A stretch of DNA of 64,000 nt, from positions 14,849,501 to 14,913,500 of the forward strand of contig BSBM01000440.1 of NCBI GenBank assembly GCA_027924585.1, given 5' to 3'. Of the stretch, positions 13,054 to 24,667 are shown piece after piece. Position numbers and translations under genes: made by a program. This stretch comes from Larix kaempferi (lineage: Eukaryota > Streptophyta > Pinopsida > Pinales > Pinaceae). Within the stretch, counting starts at the first letter, position 1; each line of letters opens with the position of its first letter. Under the pieces are notes generated by a model. It was not told where the DNA came from and ran no database searches. It saw only the letters and a program-made list of their open reading frames with translations.

Positions 13054-15057
13054 TTGTCTTATGATGAAGACTTTGGAAGAATTCTGTTAGAAGAAGAGCC
13101 TTGGGAGCAAGAAGAAGACATAGTTGAAGAACCTAGTTCTTCATGTTGTGCCATAGAGCTCCCAAAACCTAAAGAGCAACCAAAGTATCAGATTTATAAA
13201 CGAGGAAGTACTTCCCAACCTTCTTTCCTTGATAAACATAAGAAGATGGATGAAGATAAAAAGGAAGAAGAGGATCTTGCTATGGATAATTATGATCTTA
13301 ATATTGATATGAAGAAAGAGTTAAGCAAGATAATGTGTAATATCCCTGTCATTGAGTTGATGAAGGTGCCTTCTGTTAGATGCCAAGTAGAGGAATTTTT
13401 CGATGGTATTGGCCAAGAGAAAAATCCTGAACCGGTCCTAGAATCATGTCATATCCAAAAGCTTAGTGGAACACAACCTAGTGAAACAGAGAAGGATCCA
13501 CCAATAAACATCCATTCAGCAATTTATGAGAGAAAGAGTGGTGGTCACTCTCCCTTTTACCTTACCTTGCACATTCAAAACATGCTCCTTCACATTTGTA
13601 TGTTGGATTCTGGAGCAGCAATGAATGTTATGCCTTTACAAGTTATGAAGGAAATGGGACTTGAAGTGACTAAACCTTATGGAAATGTCTGTGGTATAGA
13701 CTCCCGACGAGTGCCATCTTATGGTTTGATTAAAAACCTTAGAGCTGATCTTTTTGCATGTTCAGACATTTCTACCATGATGGATGTAGTTGTCATTGAC
13801 TTACCCCCAGCATATGGAATGCTGTTATCTAGAAAATGGGCGGCTGGTCTAGGTGGATACCTTATGATGGATTTATCATTTATTTGTGTTCCCAACCCTG
13901 ATGGAGCTTTGATTCAGGTAAACAGAGAACCTTGTTATAATGATCATGTAGAATCATTTGATGAAGGGTTAAAGAACACATATGGGGATGAATTGTTGAA
14001 TAATGCCAAAACTAACCTTGTTGAAGATGGGGATGAATTATATGAAGTTGATCAAAATATGTGTATGGTCATGGAAGATTCTGATTCCTCTTGGGAAGAA
14101 GAGCAAGCAGCTGAAACTGCAAGAACAATCAATTTGGAGTTACTTAGAAATGAATTTGCTGAGGAAATAGATGAATTGAGAAGACATGAAAATCAACCTC
14201 AAGGTCATGAGCAAAACAATGAAATCATTCAAGAACCAATTATTGAAAACCAATCACCTGAGGAAGTTGATGATGGCATAAGAAATATAGGAAGAAATGA
14301 GGAAGTTGATGATGGCATAAGAAATATAGGAAGAAATGAACATTTGCCTAATGATCAAAGCTTGGAACAAATTCCCCATTTGGAACATTTTCACGAGCAA
14401 ACAAATGTTGAAGAAAATATTGAGAATCCAATGCATGAAGATGAATTTGATGATATTAGGAGGGGAGAAAGAGTTCCTTTTACTGTTAGGGAATGGTTTG
14501 CTTTGACTGATCATAATAGAGAAAGAGAAAGCCAAGGGCTTGCACCTATTTACCGATGGGAAAACAATCTTGCAGCTAGGGTTGAAACAAATGAAGAGTC
14601 TGGAGCCTCCCATTATTCTAATATAGAAGATTCTCTATCTCATTTATCTCTAGAAGACGGTAATCTAATTCAAGTTCATGATAACTCTTTAGGTTGGGAA
14701 GAGGATGCCTTAATTAATGATGCACCTAAAGGAGAGCATAATTTAAGCAACCTTGCTATTTTTCAAACTCCTTCAGAACCTCGAAGTCACGTTTTATCTG
14801 CATATCCTCATGTCCCTAATTTTCTCCTACCATCTGAGTCATCTAGTCATCATACTCATGATCTTTCTCACATTCCTAGTTCCTCTACATTTCATCCTGA
14901 GTCAATGTCTACTAGATTGGAAAACATGGTCATCCCAGTTCCTTCAGGGGAAGGCTCTAGTCATAACACTGTCATATCTCATGAGCCACCTCCCTTGGAA
15001 GAACATAGAGATTTCTGGACTGTAGGTGAAGTTGTTAAAAGAGTTGTCTCCTCATGA
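13054..15057 (+). CDS. Retroelement protease with long acidic extension
   Basis: This 667-codon frame is the longest intact one in the window. It is continuous with gag upstream (open from 12892). The N-terminal part is acidic and Lys-rich. The aspartic protease core lies around residues 165-290: catalytic MLDSGAAMNVMPLQ (Asp about residue 185), a flap-like GIDSRRVPSYG and PPAYGMLLSRKWAAGLGGYLM, as in plant gypsy proteases. Where reverse transcriptase would normally follow, residues about 290-667 are instead a Glu/Asp/Asn/Ser-rich region with a perfect 13-residue tandem duplication (EEVDDGIRNIGRN twice) and no RT motif. The function of that region is unknown; it could be a spacer, a captured host fragment or a degraded reading frame that stayed open. 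The frame ends at a TGA where a neighbouring frame continues with similar acidic sequence, so a frameshift near 15050 is likely. Confidence 0.75.
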   Translation: MSYDEDFGRILLEEEPWEQEEDIVEEPSSSCCAIELPKPKEQPKYQIYKRGSTSQPSFLDKHKKMDEDKKEEEDLAMDNYDLNIDMKKELSKIMCNIPVIELMKVPSVRCQVEEFFDGIGQEKNPEPVLESCHIQKLSGTQPSETEKDPPINIHSAIYERKSGGHSPFYLTLHIQNMLLHICMLDSGAAMNVMPLQVMKEMGLEVTKPYGNVCGIDSRRVPSYGLIKNLRADLFACSDISTMMDVVVIDLPPAYGMLLSRKWAAGLGGYLMMDLSFICVPNPDGALIQVNREPCYNDHVESFDEGLKNTYGDELLNNAKTNLVEDGDELYEVDQNMCMVMEDSDSSWEEEQAAETARTINLELLRNEFAEEIDELRRHENQPQGHEQNNEIIQEPIIENQSPEEVDDGIRNIGRNEEVDDGIRNIGRNEHLPNDQSLEQIPHLEHFHEQTNVEENIENPMHEDEFDDIRRGERVPFTVREWFALTDHNRERESQGLAPIYRWENNLAARVETNEESGASHYSNIEDSLSHLSLEDGNLIQVHDNSLGWEEDALINDAPKGEHNLSNLAIFQTPSEPRSHVLSAYPHVPNFLLPSESSSHHTHDLSHIPSSSTFHPESMSTRLENMVIPVPSGEGSSHNTVISHEPPPLEEHRDFWTVGEVVKRVVSS

Positions 15058-15058
15058 G

Positions 15059-15481
15059 GAAGAGTCAAATGAAGTAGTCTAAGAAACAAGAAGAGAAGTT
15101 AGGGAGGTCCTTGTTGGAAAAATTGCTATTTTCTTAGATGGTGGTCCACCCAGAGTTGATGTAGTTCGTTCTAGGAGGAGCTCAAGGATTGTCACACCTC
15201 AATCGCAAAACCCTGCTGAAATCCATCCCATGCCTATTCGTAACATTGGAGTTATTCCTGAGTCGGTCAATAGAAATAGGTTTTCTACAGGAAGTCAAGT
15301 CATCGTCCCCAACCATTTGTTGCATATAAGATCGAGACAAGCTGATGACTTATGGGTTGGACCTTTTACAGCAGAGCAATGCATTGATGGCATGTGCTTT
15401 CTAACCACTAGTAGTGGACAACGTATTTTATATCCTGTCAATCAGAGGGACTTAAGGGATCACAACCCTGATCCCACATAG
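15059..15481 (+). pseudogene. Integrase C-terminal-like fragment
   Basis: This is in another frame from the protease ORF, with an in-frame stop near 15080. The last 83 codons (15230-15481) read FSTGSQVIVPNHL ... LWVGPFTAEQCIDG ... GQRILYPVNQRDLRDH. The W.GPF core followed by a small beta-rich tail resembles the GPY/F module at the C-terminus of gypsy integrases. If so, the element arose by an internal deletion that removed RT, RNase H and the integrase core but kept the tail. The similarity is short and could be fortuitous. Confidence 0.45.
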
Positions 15482-15799
15482 TTGGTATCTCTCCGCTTGC
15501 ATTGCCTGGTAGATTAGAGTAGGTAGGAAATCAAATAAGCCTACTTGGGTAGTAGTTAGTCTTTTCAACCATTGAGTCTGGCACCTTTTTGTTTGTTTCT
15601 AAGCTCCTAGTTTAATCGAGTATCTGTCATTTTTCCTTTTTCTACATAATAAATTTCAAATTTTGTAAATTATGTTAGTAGTTTAATTTACTTTCTGCAT
15701 TTATATTTCATGCATTTATATTTCTGACATAGAATAGATTTTATTTCAGTTAGATTTTATATTTTTCCCATACATGCGGCATGAGGTATTTTTGATGTT
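15482..15799 (+). other. 3' untranslated region of the long-LTR element
   Basis: AT-rich DNA with a direct duplication of CATTTATATTTC near 15700. No convincing polypurine tract is visible immediately before LTR_C; the nearest purine-rich run is weak. Confidence 0.5.
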
Positions 15800-17890
15800 T
15801 GTGAATGCAGAAATAGGTGCAAAATAAAAAGATGGAAGCAAAATGGTAGAGTGCTGGACTGTGGATTCGAGTAGCAGAGTTCGAGGACCAGAGATTCTGA
15901 GGTTCTCAAGTGCTCATTTCAGCAGAGCACTTGTCCCAGTCGGAGCCAGATGTTATCACATATATTGTAGCCGAGCTACCATACATTATTGTTCTGATTC
16001 CAACACACTATTCAGCCAGTTCCCCTACATTTGAGATGCTGAGATGAGCATCTATATTGGATCACTATCAGATTTTGGACAACAGTTGTATTTCCCATGC
16101 CATGACTGAGTCTCAGGACACTCAGAGAGATGCCGATGTAGCCATTATACCATTTGTACAGAGCAGTTAGTAGTGCCCAGAGTTACAGCAGCAGTTTCAG
16201 AGGACAGATGATGGTACAGGTGATGAGCATTCAGGTATATGACTCAACAGGTATATCATTGTGTTGTGGTTATATTGCTTTTATATTTATTCTTATAGCA
16301 TGTCTTAGCACCTAATGTCATGATCTGGCGATCATATAGATATGTGGACCTGGTTGATCTTATTATATATATTATATTGTCCCTACTCAGACTTAGAAGT
16401 TCACTATTCATACTCATTGGTCTTACCCTCCTTAGGGAGAATAGAGGTGATCATTCCACCATCACTTGGCTTGCTAGTGTTGGCTCCATTATTCATTGTC
16501 TTCATCCATCCATTGTCTACCTTTTAGTTTATCACCTTGACTTGCTACTTGACTAGTGACATGGAGGATTTTTTCCCCACTGTAGCCTCTGTATTGGATG
16601 AGCTCCCTTGTTTATTGTGTCTCGGCTCTGAGTTGGTGACAAAACTTACCTATGGTGAGTTGGAGTTCTTTGTGAATTCCCCTTAGTCACTAAAGTTGTG
16701 TTGGCTAAACCTGAAACTTTTAGTGCTGCCATGAATACAAAATCTGGAAAAAATGAATTGTTATATCTTGTATGAAAAGCCCGTTCATGCAATGTGTTTT
16801 TCAACACACATGAATGAAAGGCATGCCAAATGAAAATGGCCATGAAAATAAAATGTTATATCTTTTGGAAATGTAAATACCTAGGTAAACAAGCTGTCTG
16901 TGACACACCTAGAAGTGCTCAGGTAAACAAGTGCCTTAAAAACACACCTGCAGCAGAAAGCCTAAAATAAATGTAAATCTATGCAATGTGTTTATAAACA
17001 CACATAGATCAAGGCTATGGAAACTTCAGGCCCAAAAAGCAATGGAACTTAAATGCTATATCTAAATTATTGCTGGCCTCATTTGTATTATGGATTGTGC
17101 GCATATGTTAAAGGTGAATAAACCCTCTTTGAACAACTCATCCATTTGTGAGACACCGCCATTCCCTGTGTTGTTGCTCATTCAGTATATACTATGGTGT
17201 GTATTCCTTTTCCCTTTGCCAAAGTGTCACAAAGTTAAGTCAGTCAAGTCATCCCTTAGCCTAGCCAGTTATTTTAGTTTTCACCCTTCACTAGCAAATT
17301 GATCACAGCTATGAAGTGAGTATGGTCTTGAAAGTCTAGTCTGAGTAATAATAATAATTAATGACATTATATATTTGGATTTAGATCGCCAATAATGATT
17401 ACTTTGTGTTATAATTGTTATTTGAATAAGTTGTAGAGCATGCATTAACCTTTGACACTTTGCAGCAGCTTCTGATGATGATCTGAGTTATATTTGGTCA
17501 TGTTGACTTGGTCAAACCTAGTTTGATCAAGGTCAACTATAGGACATGAGATGGTTGGACCTTGTGATGATATGGATTGATGATATATGGTCTATGTACA
17601 TGTACATGATGATTCTATGCAGCAACTACAGGGTTATGATGATGATTCATGGTTTACATCAGTGTTTGATCATTTACAGATTATTATTATTTGACCTGTT
17701 CTGGTATATTGGATATATATTTTGATCATGCAGAGACTCATATGGTGTATGAGTACACATCTTGGATGGATTTGGACCCTCTGAGTCCAATGAGACAGTT
17801 TGTTTTCAATTCCGGGCACTTACAGTGATGATTGAGCCTTAGTAGGCTATCCTAGTGTAGTTTTGGTCTGTCGGAGACACTGTCAGAGCC
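15800..17890 (+). repeat. LTR_C, truncated 3' LTR
   Basis: It begins TGTGAATGCAG like LTR_A and follows it colinearly for about 2.1 kb, sharing with LTR_B the block near 16765-16825 that LTR_A lacks. Homology stops at TGTCAGAGC (17881-17889), where the left arm of the large inverted repeat begins, so its 3' half is missing. Confidence 0.8.
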
Positions 17891-20319
17891 CAGATTCAGC
17901 AGAGATCCAGTTCCAGATTCAGCTTTAGCAGTAGGTATATGGTATGGCAGGTATAACACTTTATGGATTATTGCTCATGTTGTTTTGAGACTTGTTTATT
18001 TATGATAGTACATGGACTTGACGTATGATGTTTGATGTGGTGATCTCGGTTTTCATTACGATGTGTATGGCCTTTGGTGATGTCAGTCCACCTCATTCAG
18101 TAGACTCATGTATATGCACATTGGTTTCTGTCCCCACTATTGGTATAGACTTGGTCATTTCGCCCTCCTAGGCAGCTAACCTTGGATCCACCTGTCACTT
18201 CCTTCCACCCATCTGACTCATCCATTTTTTTGGTTTTTCCTAACTTGGACCTTGATATGTGGCCTTGAGGATCCCCTTCCCCATTGACCTTTGAGTATGC
18301 CATGATTCCCTGTTTATTGTGCCTCGACTCCTTCGTGTGTGAGATGCATTCTCAAACCTGGGATTTGCTCTTGTCGGTTGCCCCCGATGTTGCAATGCAG
18401 TATAGGATTGTGCAGACTCACCGGGTGTTCCCCATTGGTCATCGAAGCATGCACACTTGCCCCCATTACTGCGCAGTATCTGCGCCATTGTTATATCTTT
18501 TGAAATATGTATGTAGCCCAAAAAGGGCCATGAAATGTAAATAAAGCCAAAAAGGCTATCTGAATGTAAATCAAGCAAAAAAGGCTAAGTATGAAAGTGA
18601 AATGTAAAGTCCAAGAATGTTTTTTTGAACACACACGGATACAGGCCAGCCATATATATCAGAGCATTGTAATGGTTATTTCATCACCTAGTCCTGCGGG
18701 GCAAGGAGGTGAGATGGAGTAAGAGACAGCTATGCGAATTGTCCCCTAGAGTCTCAAGTTATAGTTTGCCGGACACCCAGTCATGGTGGCTCTAGAAAAG
18801 ATCCTCACGGAGTCTTCTGAAGGCACGAATGTGAGTTGCAAGGTGTATATTAGATGATTAGTGGTGGTTTCCCTGCACTATACCCATTTGTGAGGCACCG
18901 CCCTTCCCTTTGTGTTATCATGGTATGCTTATGTCAGTGGGTCCCGCTTTCCTTGTTTATACGAAGGGTCACATGGTCTTGGTTCTTGTCTTTCCCCCAT
19001 CCTTCGCCTTGTTTATCCACCTCACCAAAAGTTAGCTAAGTGGTCAAGTCTATAAGTTGTGCATAGCAGTTTTGAGTCTTTGTTGGAGGTGGTGGGCCCA
19101 CCTTGCCTTGAGCCTATTTTTATTAAGATATTATTTATTTTGATCACCATGTCGGCATTATATGTTTTAAGTATTGTACTAACATAAATAAGGAAGCCTT
19201 GGCGCTTCATGTTGCATACAGGTTTCAGCCATTGCCATTTTGACCAAATTTGACTTGGTCAAACCAAGTTGACTAGGCAAAAAATGGACCCGGAAAAAAG
19301 TTGCAATCAAGATTTCAATTTTGGTCATTTGTCATGTCTTGGGGTCCCATATGCGCCTCCAAGTGTCAGATTCATAAAATGTTGAAGTGTTGATGAGATT
19401 TTCTTAATTATTATTGGTCACCAGAGACTTGTTTTAATTAATTTTTTTTGATTTTGGGAAAGCCATGCTCAATTGATGGATCGTGGCCGTTCTAGTGACC
19501 ATATCTACTATATTTGGGGTCTACAATCGCATTGTAGCAGATGGTTCGTCAATCCGGGCAATATAAGTGGGTCAAAAGCGCAAAATACATCTTCAGAAAT
19601 AAAACTAGCATTTAATTAAATATGGAAAATCAAATTTGGCTATGTTAACTATTGAAATGGTAAGTGCAATAGTTGGTAAAGGTAAGGGGGTCCCCTAATG
19701 TCATTTTTGCTATGTTTGGACACTTAATTTATGGTGTGGGGCCCTCATTTTAGCCCAGCTTCACTCATGGGATGAATTGGCCTATACTTGGGCATTTTTC
19801 ACTATGTAAAACTTCATTTTTTGCAAATATAATGTAATGAGACTTTGGTTAAGTGATCTAGGGGGCTAAAACAACCCAAAGACACCCCCTAGACACTCAT
19901 TTGCATGTTGTGAGGGCCCCACGAGTGACCCCTCTCTTCCCTTGGGCGCATGAGGGTAAATTCGCCCCCCCTCTCTAGAGCTCTCCTCCACCATTCGATT
20001 TGGGCATTTGAGAGTTCATCTCAGCCGTTGATTTTGGAGGGAGTTAGGTTTTGTTGTGAGCTTTCTCTATAAGAGAAGAGATTCACCCATTTGAAACCCT
20101 CTAGGGCATATTTTGTAAACACTTGGATTGAATAGAAGAGAGTTCTTGAGACATTGTGTGTTTGGATGAGCATTGTCATAACTGATATCTATTTACTAAT
20201 GCATTGCTGAGTGATCTAGTGTATTTTTCCACCATATATAGCTGATTCGATTTGCAGGTTGAGAGACCACTTGGAGGAGGGGGCAACTCTTGGAGTGGGA
20301 GCTCCACATTTGCTCTTTT
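17891..20319 (+). repeat. Left arm of 2.4-kb inverted repeat (LTR-like)
   Basis: The arm is the reverse complement, with scattered differences, of 24668-27080. In this orientation it looks like an LTR: blocks related to the long-LTR family (a GTGAGGCACCGCCCTTCCCT stretch near 18890), a TATA-like CTATAAG at 20067-20073, and a leader with a GAGGAGGGGGCAACTC motif comparable to leader positions near 5775 and 10030. Mirror frames conserved in both arms (18240-18578 minus and 26353-26775 plus) probably just reflect the shared DNA. The outer end interrupts LTR_C. Confidence 0.75.
20067..20073 (+). promoter_or_regulatory. TATA-like box in left arm
   Basis: CTATAAG within a CTCTATAAGAGAAG context. 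The mirrored copy is at 24915-24921 on the other strand. Confidence 0.4.
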
Positions 20320-23300
20320 GAACCTGTAAACACCAAGTCCAATGTTCAAAGAACGGTCGTCACACCGGAAGAGGCGTTTGCCACTTTGGATAGGGCATGT
20401 AGCCTAATCCAGGGGGAGACCCTACTCAACCAACAATGGTTGAGGTTCAAAACAGACTCCTGTTGCCGCCTGGTTCCACACTTGGGAAAATGCAACAAAA
20501 GTCTTCAAGTTGCTGGTGTGGCCTTGGGGGCAAGTCAGAGTCAAGTGCTGTCACTTGGGACTTGACTCCTCTGTCTAGGCTTTCCTAGCGAAGCCAAGGG
20601 GGGTGGACCCTAAAAATGAAAACAAAACTATGGTGTCTAATCTAGGAGTTAGAAATATTTTTTGAAACCAAGCTAATGCAGCATACATTTATATAAAGCA
20701 AAACATCATTCATCAATACATCATTTGCCAATATTCATTATTATCATCATCATTTGCAACATTCATCGACAACATGAAATGTAACAGTATAAACCAGTGC
20801 CTGAATGGAGTCGAAAAAGATGCTTGAGCTGAAAGAAAGTAAATGTTGTGCAAGTGTTCTTGGTTTATTTTAACTTTAATGTGGTAATAATATTTTTATT
20901 AGGGCTAGTGGGTTCCCGATGTACGCAAAGGTACAAGGAACATGTCCAAAATTCTGATGTGTGGTTTCTCACTCGGACTTAGGCTGAATCAGAGTCTCAA
21001 GGAGGTGTTCAGATGCTGTACCAACAAGGGCAAGCCTAACCGTTTCCAAGAGGTCACTATCCGGTTTTATCCCAAGTCGTTTGAAAAATTTCCCCACAAC
21101 AAAAAAATATTCGCTTTTGTGCTGGATTTTCACAGGAAGGTTTGTTTATTCGGGTGGTGTTAGAACCTATTACTAGTCATCTTCCCCTTTCTGATGCATA
21201 CCAACATGATCAGACTGAGCTGGAAGTTGGCGACAAAGCATATGGGAGAAGACTTTGAAAATTTTTAAAGTTTTTTATGAACCAAAATTTTATCTTTTAG
21301 GACGCAAAGAGTCTCTTTTCAGGCCAGTACTCGGGCAAGCCCTTGTCTTGAAACCCTACTTCGGGAAAGCAAGGGGGTGTTTGAGTTCGTAAAAAAAAAT
21401 GATAAAATCTAGATCTTGAGTGAACTTGTGGCCCGCCAGTGGAACAGACCAACAAGGTAAATTTTAACCCTAGTTAATTTTATTAAATGCCGAAAATAAA
21501 AGAAATAAAAAACAACTCTAAAAATCACACCACGAAAAGAGACGACACAGGCCACCCCTGGGGGGGAATGGGGTGTGGGCGTTGGTTAGCCCACTTGCTC
21601 TCGTTTAATATTCTTTTACAATGGAAAGAGAAGTGCCCCAGTCTACTTAAAGTGACTTGGTGGCTTACAATTTTGAGGGAAAAATAACCGGTTTTACAAA
21701 AAATTTAGTTTTGGTCCTCTAGATTACCTAGATCCTTGAAATTTCGGCAGCACCTCCTCCTACCTGTTCGTCTTTTGCTACAAACTAGCAAACAAATATT
21801 AGTATAAGATGCCCCAAAACACTTTAAGAGTGTCTTTGGAACACCTCCTAAAAAACCCAAAAAAAATCTAAGTGAAAATCTAAGTAAAAATGCAAAAAAT
21901 TAACCAAGTAAGACAAGCAGTGAGGCTTGTTTATTTGGGATCTTTGCAAGCTTTATGAGCTGCAAATTTTTAGCTCTTTTAATCAGCTAAGTAAACCTTT
22001 TAAGTTCAGATCTAGCTTCCTACTCAAGCTTGTAAAAAAATTCAATGAACTTGACTTTTTTGTATGAAACTAGAAGAATAAATCTAGACAATAGATGAGA
22101 ACTTTTAAAATTGAGCTAAGTCTATTCTTTTATGCAAATAAATTAGATCTACTTATGATCATAAAATTATAAAAGATCTAAGAAATATTTGCTACTTTTT
22201 AAGAAACCAAGTAACCAAAAGAGTTTAGAAAATTTTAATTCCTGAGAAGGAGAAGAGAAGCAGAATGGCCCTTGAAACCAGAAAACTTTGGAGGCTTGGA
22301 AGTGGGACACCGAGGGCAAGATCCACCAAAGCATACACAGATGAAGAAAATGAGAGCAAACAAGCTATCCTCTTCTTCAAACCTGTCAACCTTTAGCTAA
22401 CAAAAACACTCACAAATAAACCATCAAACTAGAAATGCACATGGTTAGAAATCAAAACAATATGAGCATAAACAAATGAACATATAAATTTTAAATATCT
22501 AATCAAGATGACAAATAAAAGAACTAATTAAAACAAGCAAGATTAATTAGTCTTTCCTACAAAATCGTTACCAATCCTTCAAGTAGGCTAGTAGATAGCT
22601 GAAAATTACTTGCACATAAATTGTCTTAGCTACAAATCACCTTATGCCATGAGATCATGAAGCCACTCACAAAGCATCGCACATGTGGACCTCCAAAGTC
22701 TTCTTTATTCATAAGCAAAAGATAAAACAAGTACAACAATGGTCTGCTTCAACTCCAACTAGAGAAAAAGAGAGTGGGAAACCATGTATATATAGCCAAA
22801 GATGGAGAAGAATGGGTGGAATGAGTGGCATAACTCATGGAGAAAATAGGGCTGCCTACTTCCATGTAAGGGGCTGCCAAAATCAACCCCAAATCAGCTA
22901 AAAATCAGCCATGTGACAGCCCATAAACATAGCTGCAAATTCCATGATTGAAGGGGCCCAATTTTGGGAAATGTGCCCCCCTCAAGTGGGGAAGTAATCC
23001 CACTAATATAGCTACCCGGAATCTTTCCAAAATCAGCTCTTACAACTCCTAAAACATAACTGAAATAATTCTGACTTCCAATCCCATAAAATTTGGAAGT
23101 TAATTTTTTATGATTTTTGACTTTTTTGCCTTTTTCTCTCCATTTTTCACTTTTTTTGATTCTTTAGCCACAAGTGAAAAATAAAGTGGGTCTAGGGGTA
23201 ATGTGGGTGCTCTGAGTTAGAAAACAAGTACCCCCAAGGCAAAAAAGACCCCTAGATGACATTTTAATGCCATTTACAATATTTTTTAATAAAACCATTA

Positions 23301-24667
23301 AAAAATGTCTCATTTACGGAAAAAGTACTTTTCGCTGAAAAATAAAAAACAACCTAGGGGGACTTAGCACATGTCCACATGACTCAAAAATAATGTCTAG
23401 CATGTTCATATACATTGACCCATGGACTTTAATAATCCCCTAAGGCCCGTTAACCTCACCAAACATTTTAGCTTTGGAGGAGCAGGAGAAAAACCCAAAA
23501 ATTATGTTATGCACTAATGCAAGACATAATTAGTAGGTGAAAAAACTCCTTGGAATACCTGACTTAGTTGAAAAGTCCTAGGGAATCAAGTCCTTTACAA
23601 AACACCATGCTAGTACATTTATTACAAACCCTGTAGGGCCATGGACATGTGGTAAAAAATAATTAAAAAAGGGCCCTCAAAAAGGCCTAATGGTCATCAT
23701 ATCATCGAAAATGAACATTGACATGTTCAACTTTGTCCGCTCACTTGATAGTCCATATAAGTACAACTTAGCTGGCAACAACTCCCAAACCCAAAACAAA
23801 CAGTGAAAGCAAAGAGAGGCGGTGTCTAAAATATCCGAGACTCTTTTCTAACCAATGGACAAAAATTGGATAATGGATGGAGCGCTTAACTAAAACAATT
23901 TCTGATCTCATTTTGAAGATACAAATTGGTTGAATTGAGATGTTTGGTGGCTGGAAATGAAATCAAAAATATAAAATGTACTAGAAGTGCCAGCTAGTTT
24001 TCTGCCTATGGGGGATTTTAACTCAGTCAAGTAGGGCATACATAGCAGAATTAAAATACAGATTTTTAGGGCACTTTTAGTGATTTTAAGTTGAAAGCAA
24101 AATGATATTCAGCCAATACAAAATGAAAACAAAGATACCCACAACCCCAAAATGACCCAACTGGATAGAAAGAGAAAAAGGCCCTAGGAGGGCGAAATTG
24201 CCAAATGGACCAGTGCTAGTTCGAAGGGTAAATGGATTCGAAATGGACTAGGATTTTAGATATGATCGTTTAAGGAAAATTCTAAAGCGGGTTTGAAATA
24301 AAAACAGTGTTTTAGCGGTGAAATTTTAATATTTTAATTTCCCTTGGTTTTTTATGCAATTTCCAGCTCAGCAAACACAACAGAAATCTAAATGGGAGAA
24401 ATAATCATGAGAGAAGTTCTTGGAATAATGATGAATGGATGATTATTGCATAAAGACTACTTGCCAAGTTCAAGTGATGAGCAACCAACCTTTTCCCTAA
24501 GCGTTTGAGCCAGCCAGATGACCAAGTGCGCCCTTGCTACCTGCCACAAAAGAGGAAAATCAGAAATCTGTAGCAAATAGAGAGTTGGTACAAAAAAATG
24601 AAAGACAAATGATTAAGAAATTGAAAGACAATAAGTAAATTCAACTCCTTTGTTAAATCCCTGAAGG
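20320..24667. other. Spacer between inverted arms
   Basis: I recognise no gene. Right of about 24480 (minus strand) the sequence continues as a leader with a splice-like GGCAGGTAGCAAGGGCGCAC motif, as in the long-LTR family, so the right-arm element extends leftward into the spacer. The left arm loses homology abruptly at 20319. A minus-strand TATA-like tract near 22785-22795 (CTATATATACATGG) could be another LTR promoter. The remainder is A-rich. Small frames (for example 20290-20565, 20942-21163) show no family signature. Confidence 0.4.

Larger units (their letters stand above)
7348..17890 (+). mobile_element. Long-LTR Ty3/gypsy-type element lacking RT
   Basis: The order is LTR_B (7348-11591), tRNA-Asp-type PBS (11595-11612), gag, protease plus a long acidic region, an integrase-C-terminal-like fragment, and LTR_C (15800-17890, truncated). 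The internal region is only 4.2 kb. No reverse transcriptase, RNase H or integrase core motifs occur between the protease and LTR_C, so this is a non-autonomous derivative. LTR_B and LTR_C share a block absent from LTR_A, which pairs them as the two ends of one element. LTR_B lacks its first roughly 480 bp and LTR_C is cut at 17890, so no target duplication can be read. Confidence 0.8.

Noticed and set aside
11863-15481. Complete autonomous gypsy polyprotein
   Set aside because: No RT, RNase H or integrase catalytic motif occurs between the protease and the 3' LTR.
18240-18578. A 112-codon minus frame matched by a similar 140-codon plus frame at 26353-26775, suggesting a conserved protein
   Set aside because: Both lie in the arms of the inverted repeat, so similarity is expected from the DNA. 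The opposite strand is equally open and conserved, and no protein family is recognisable.
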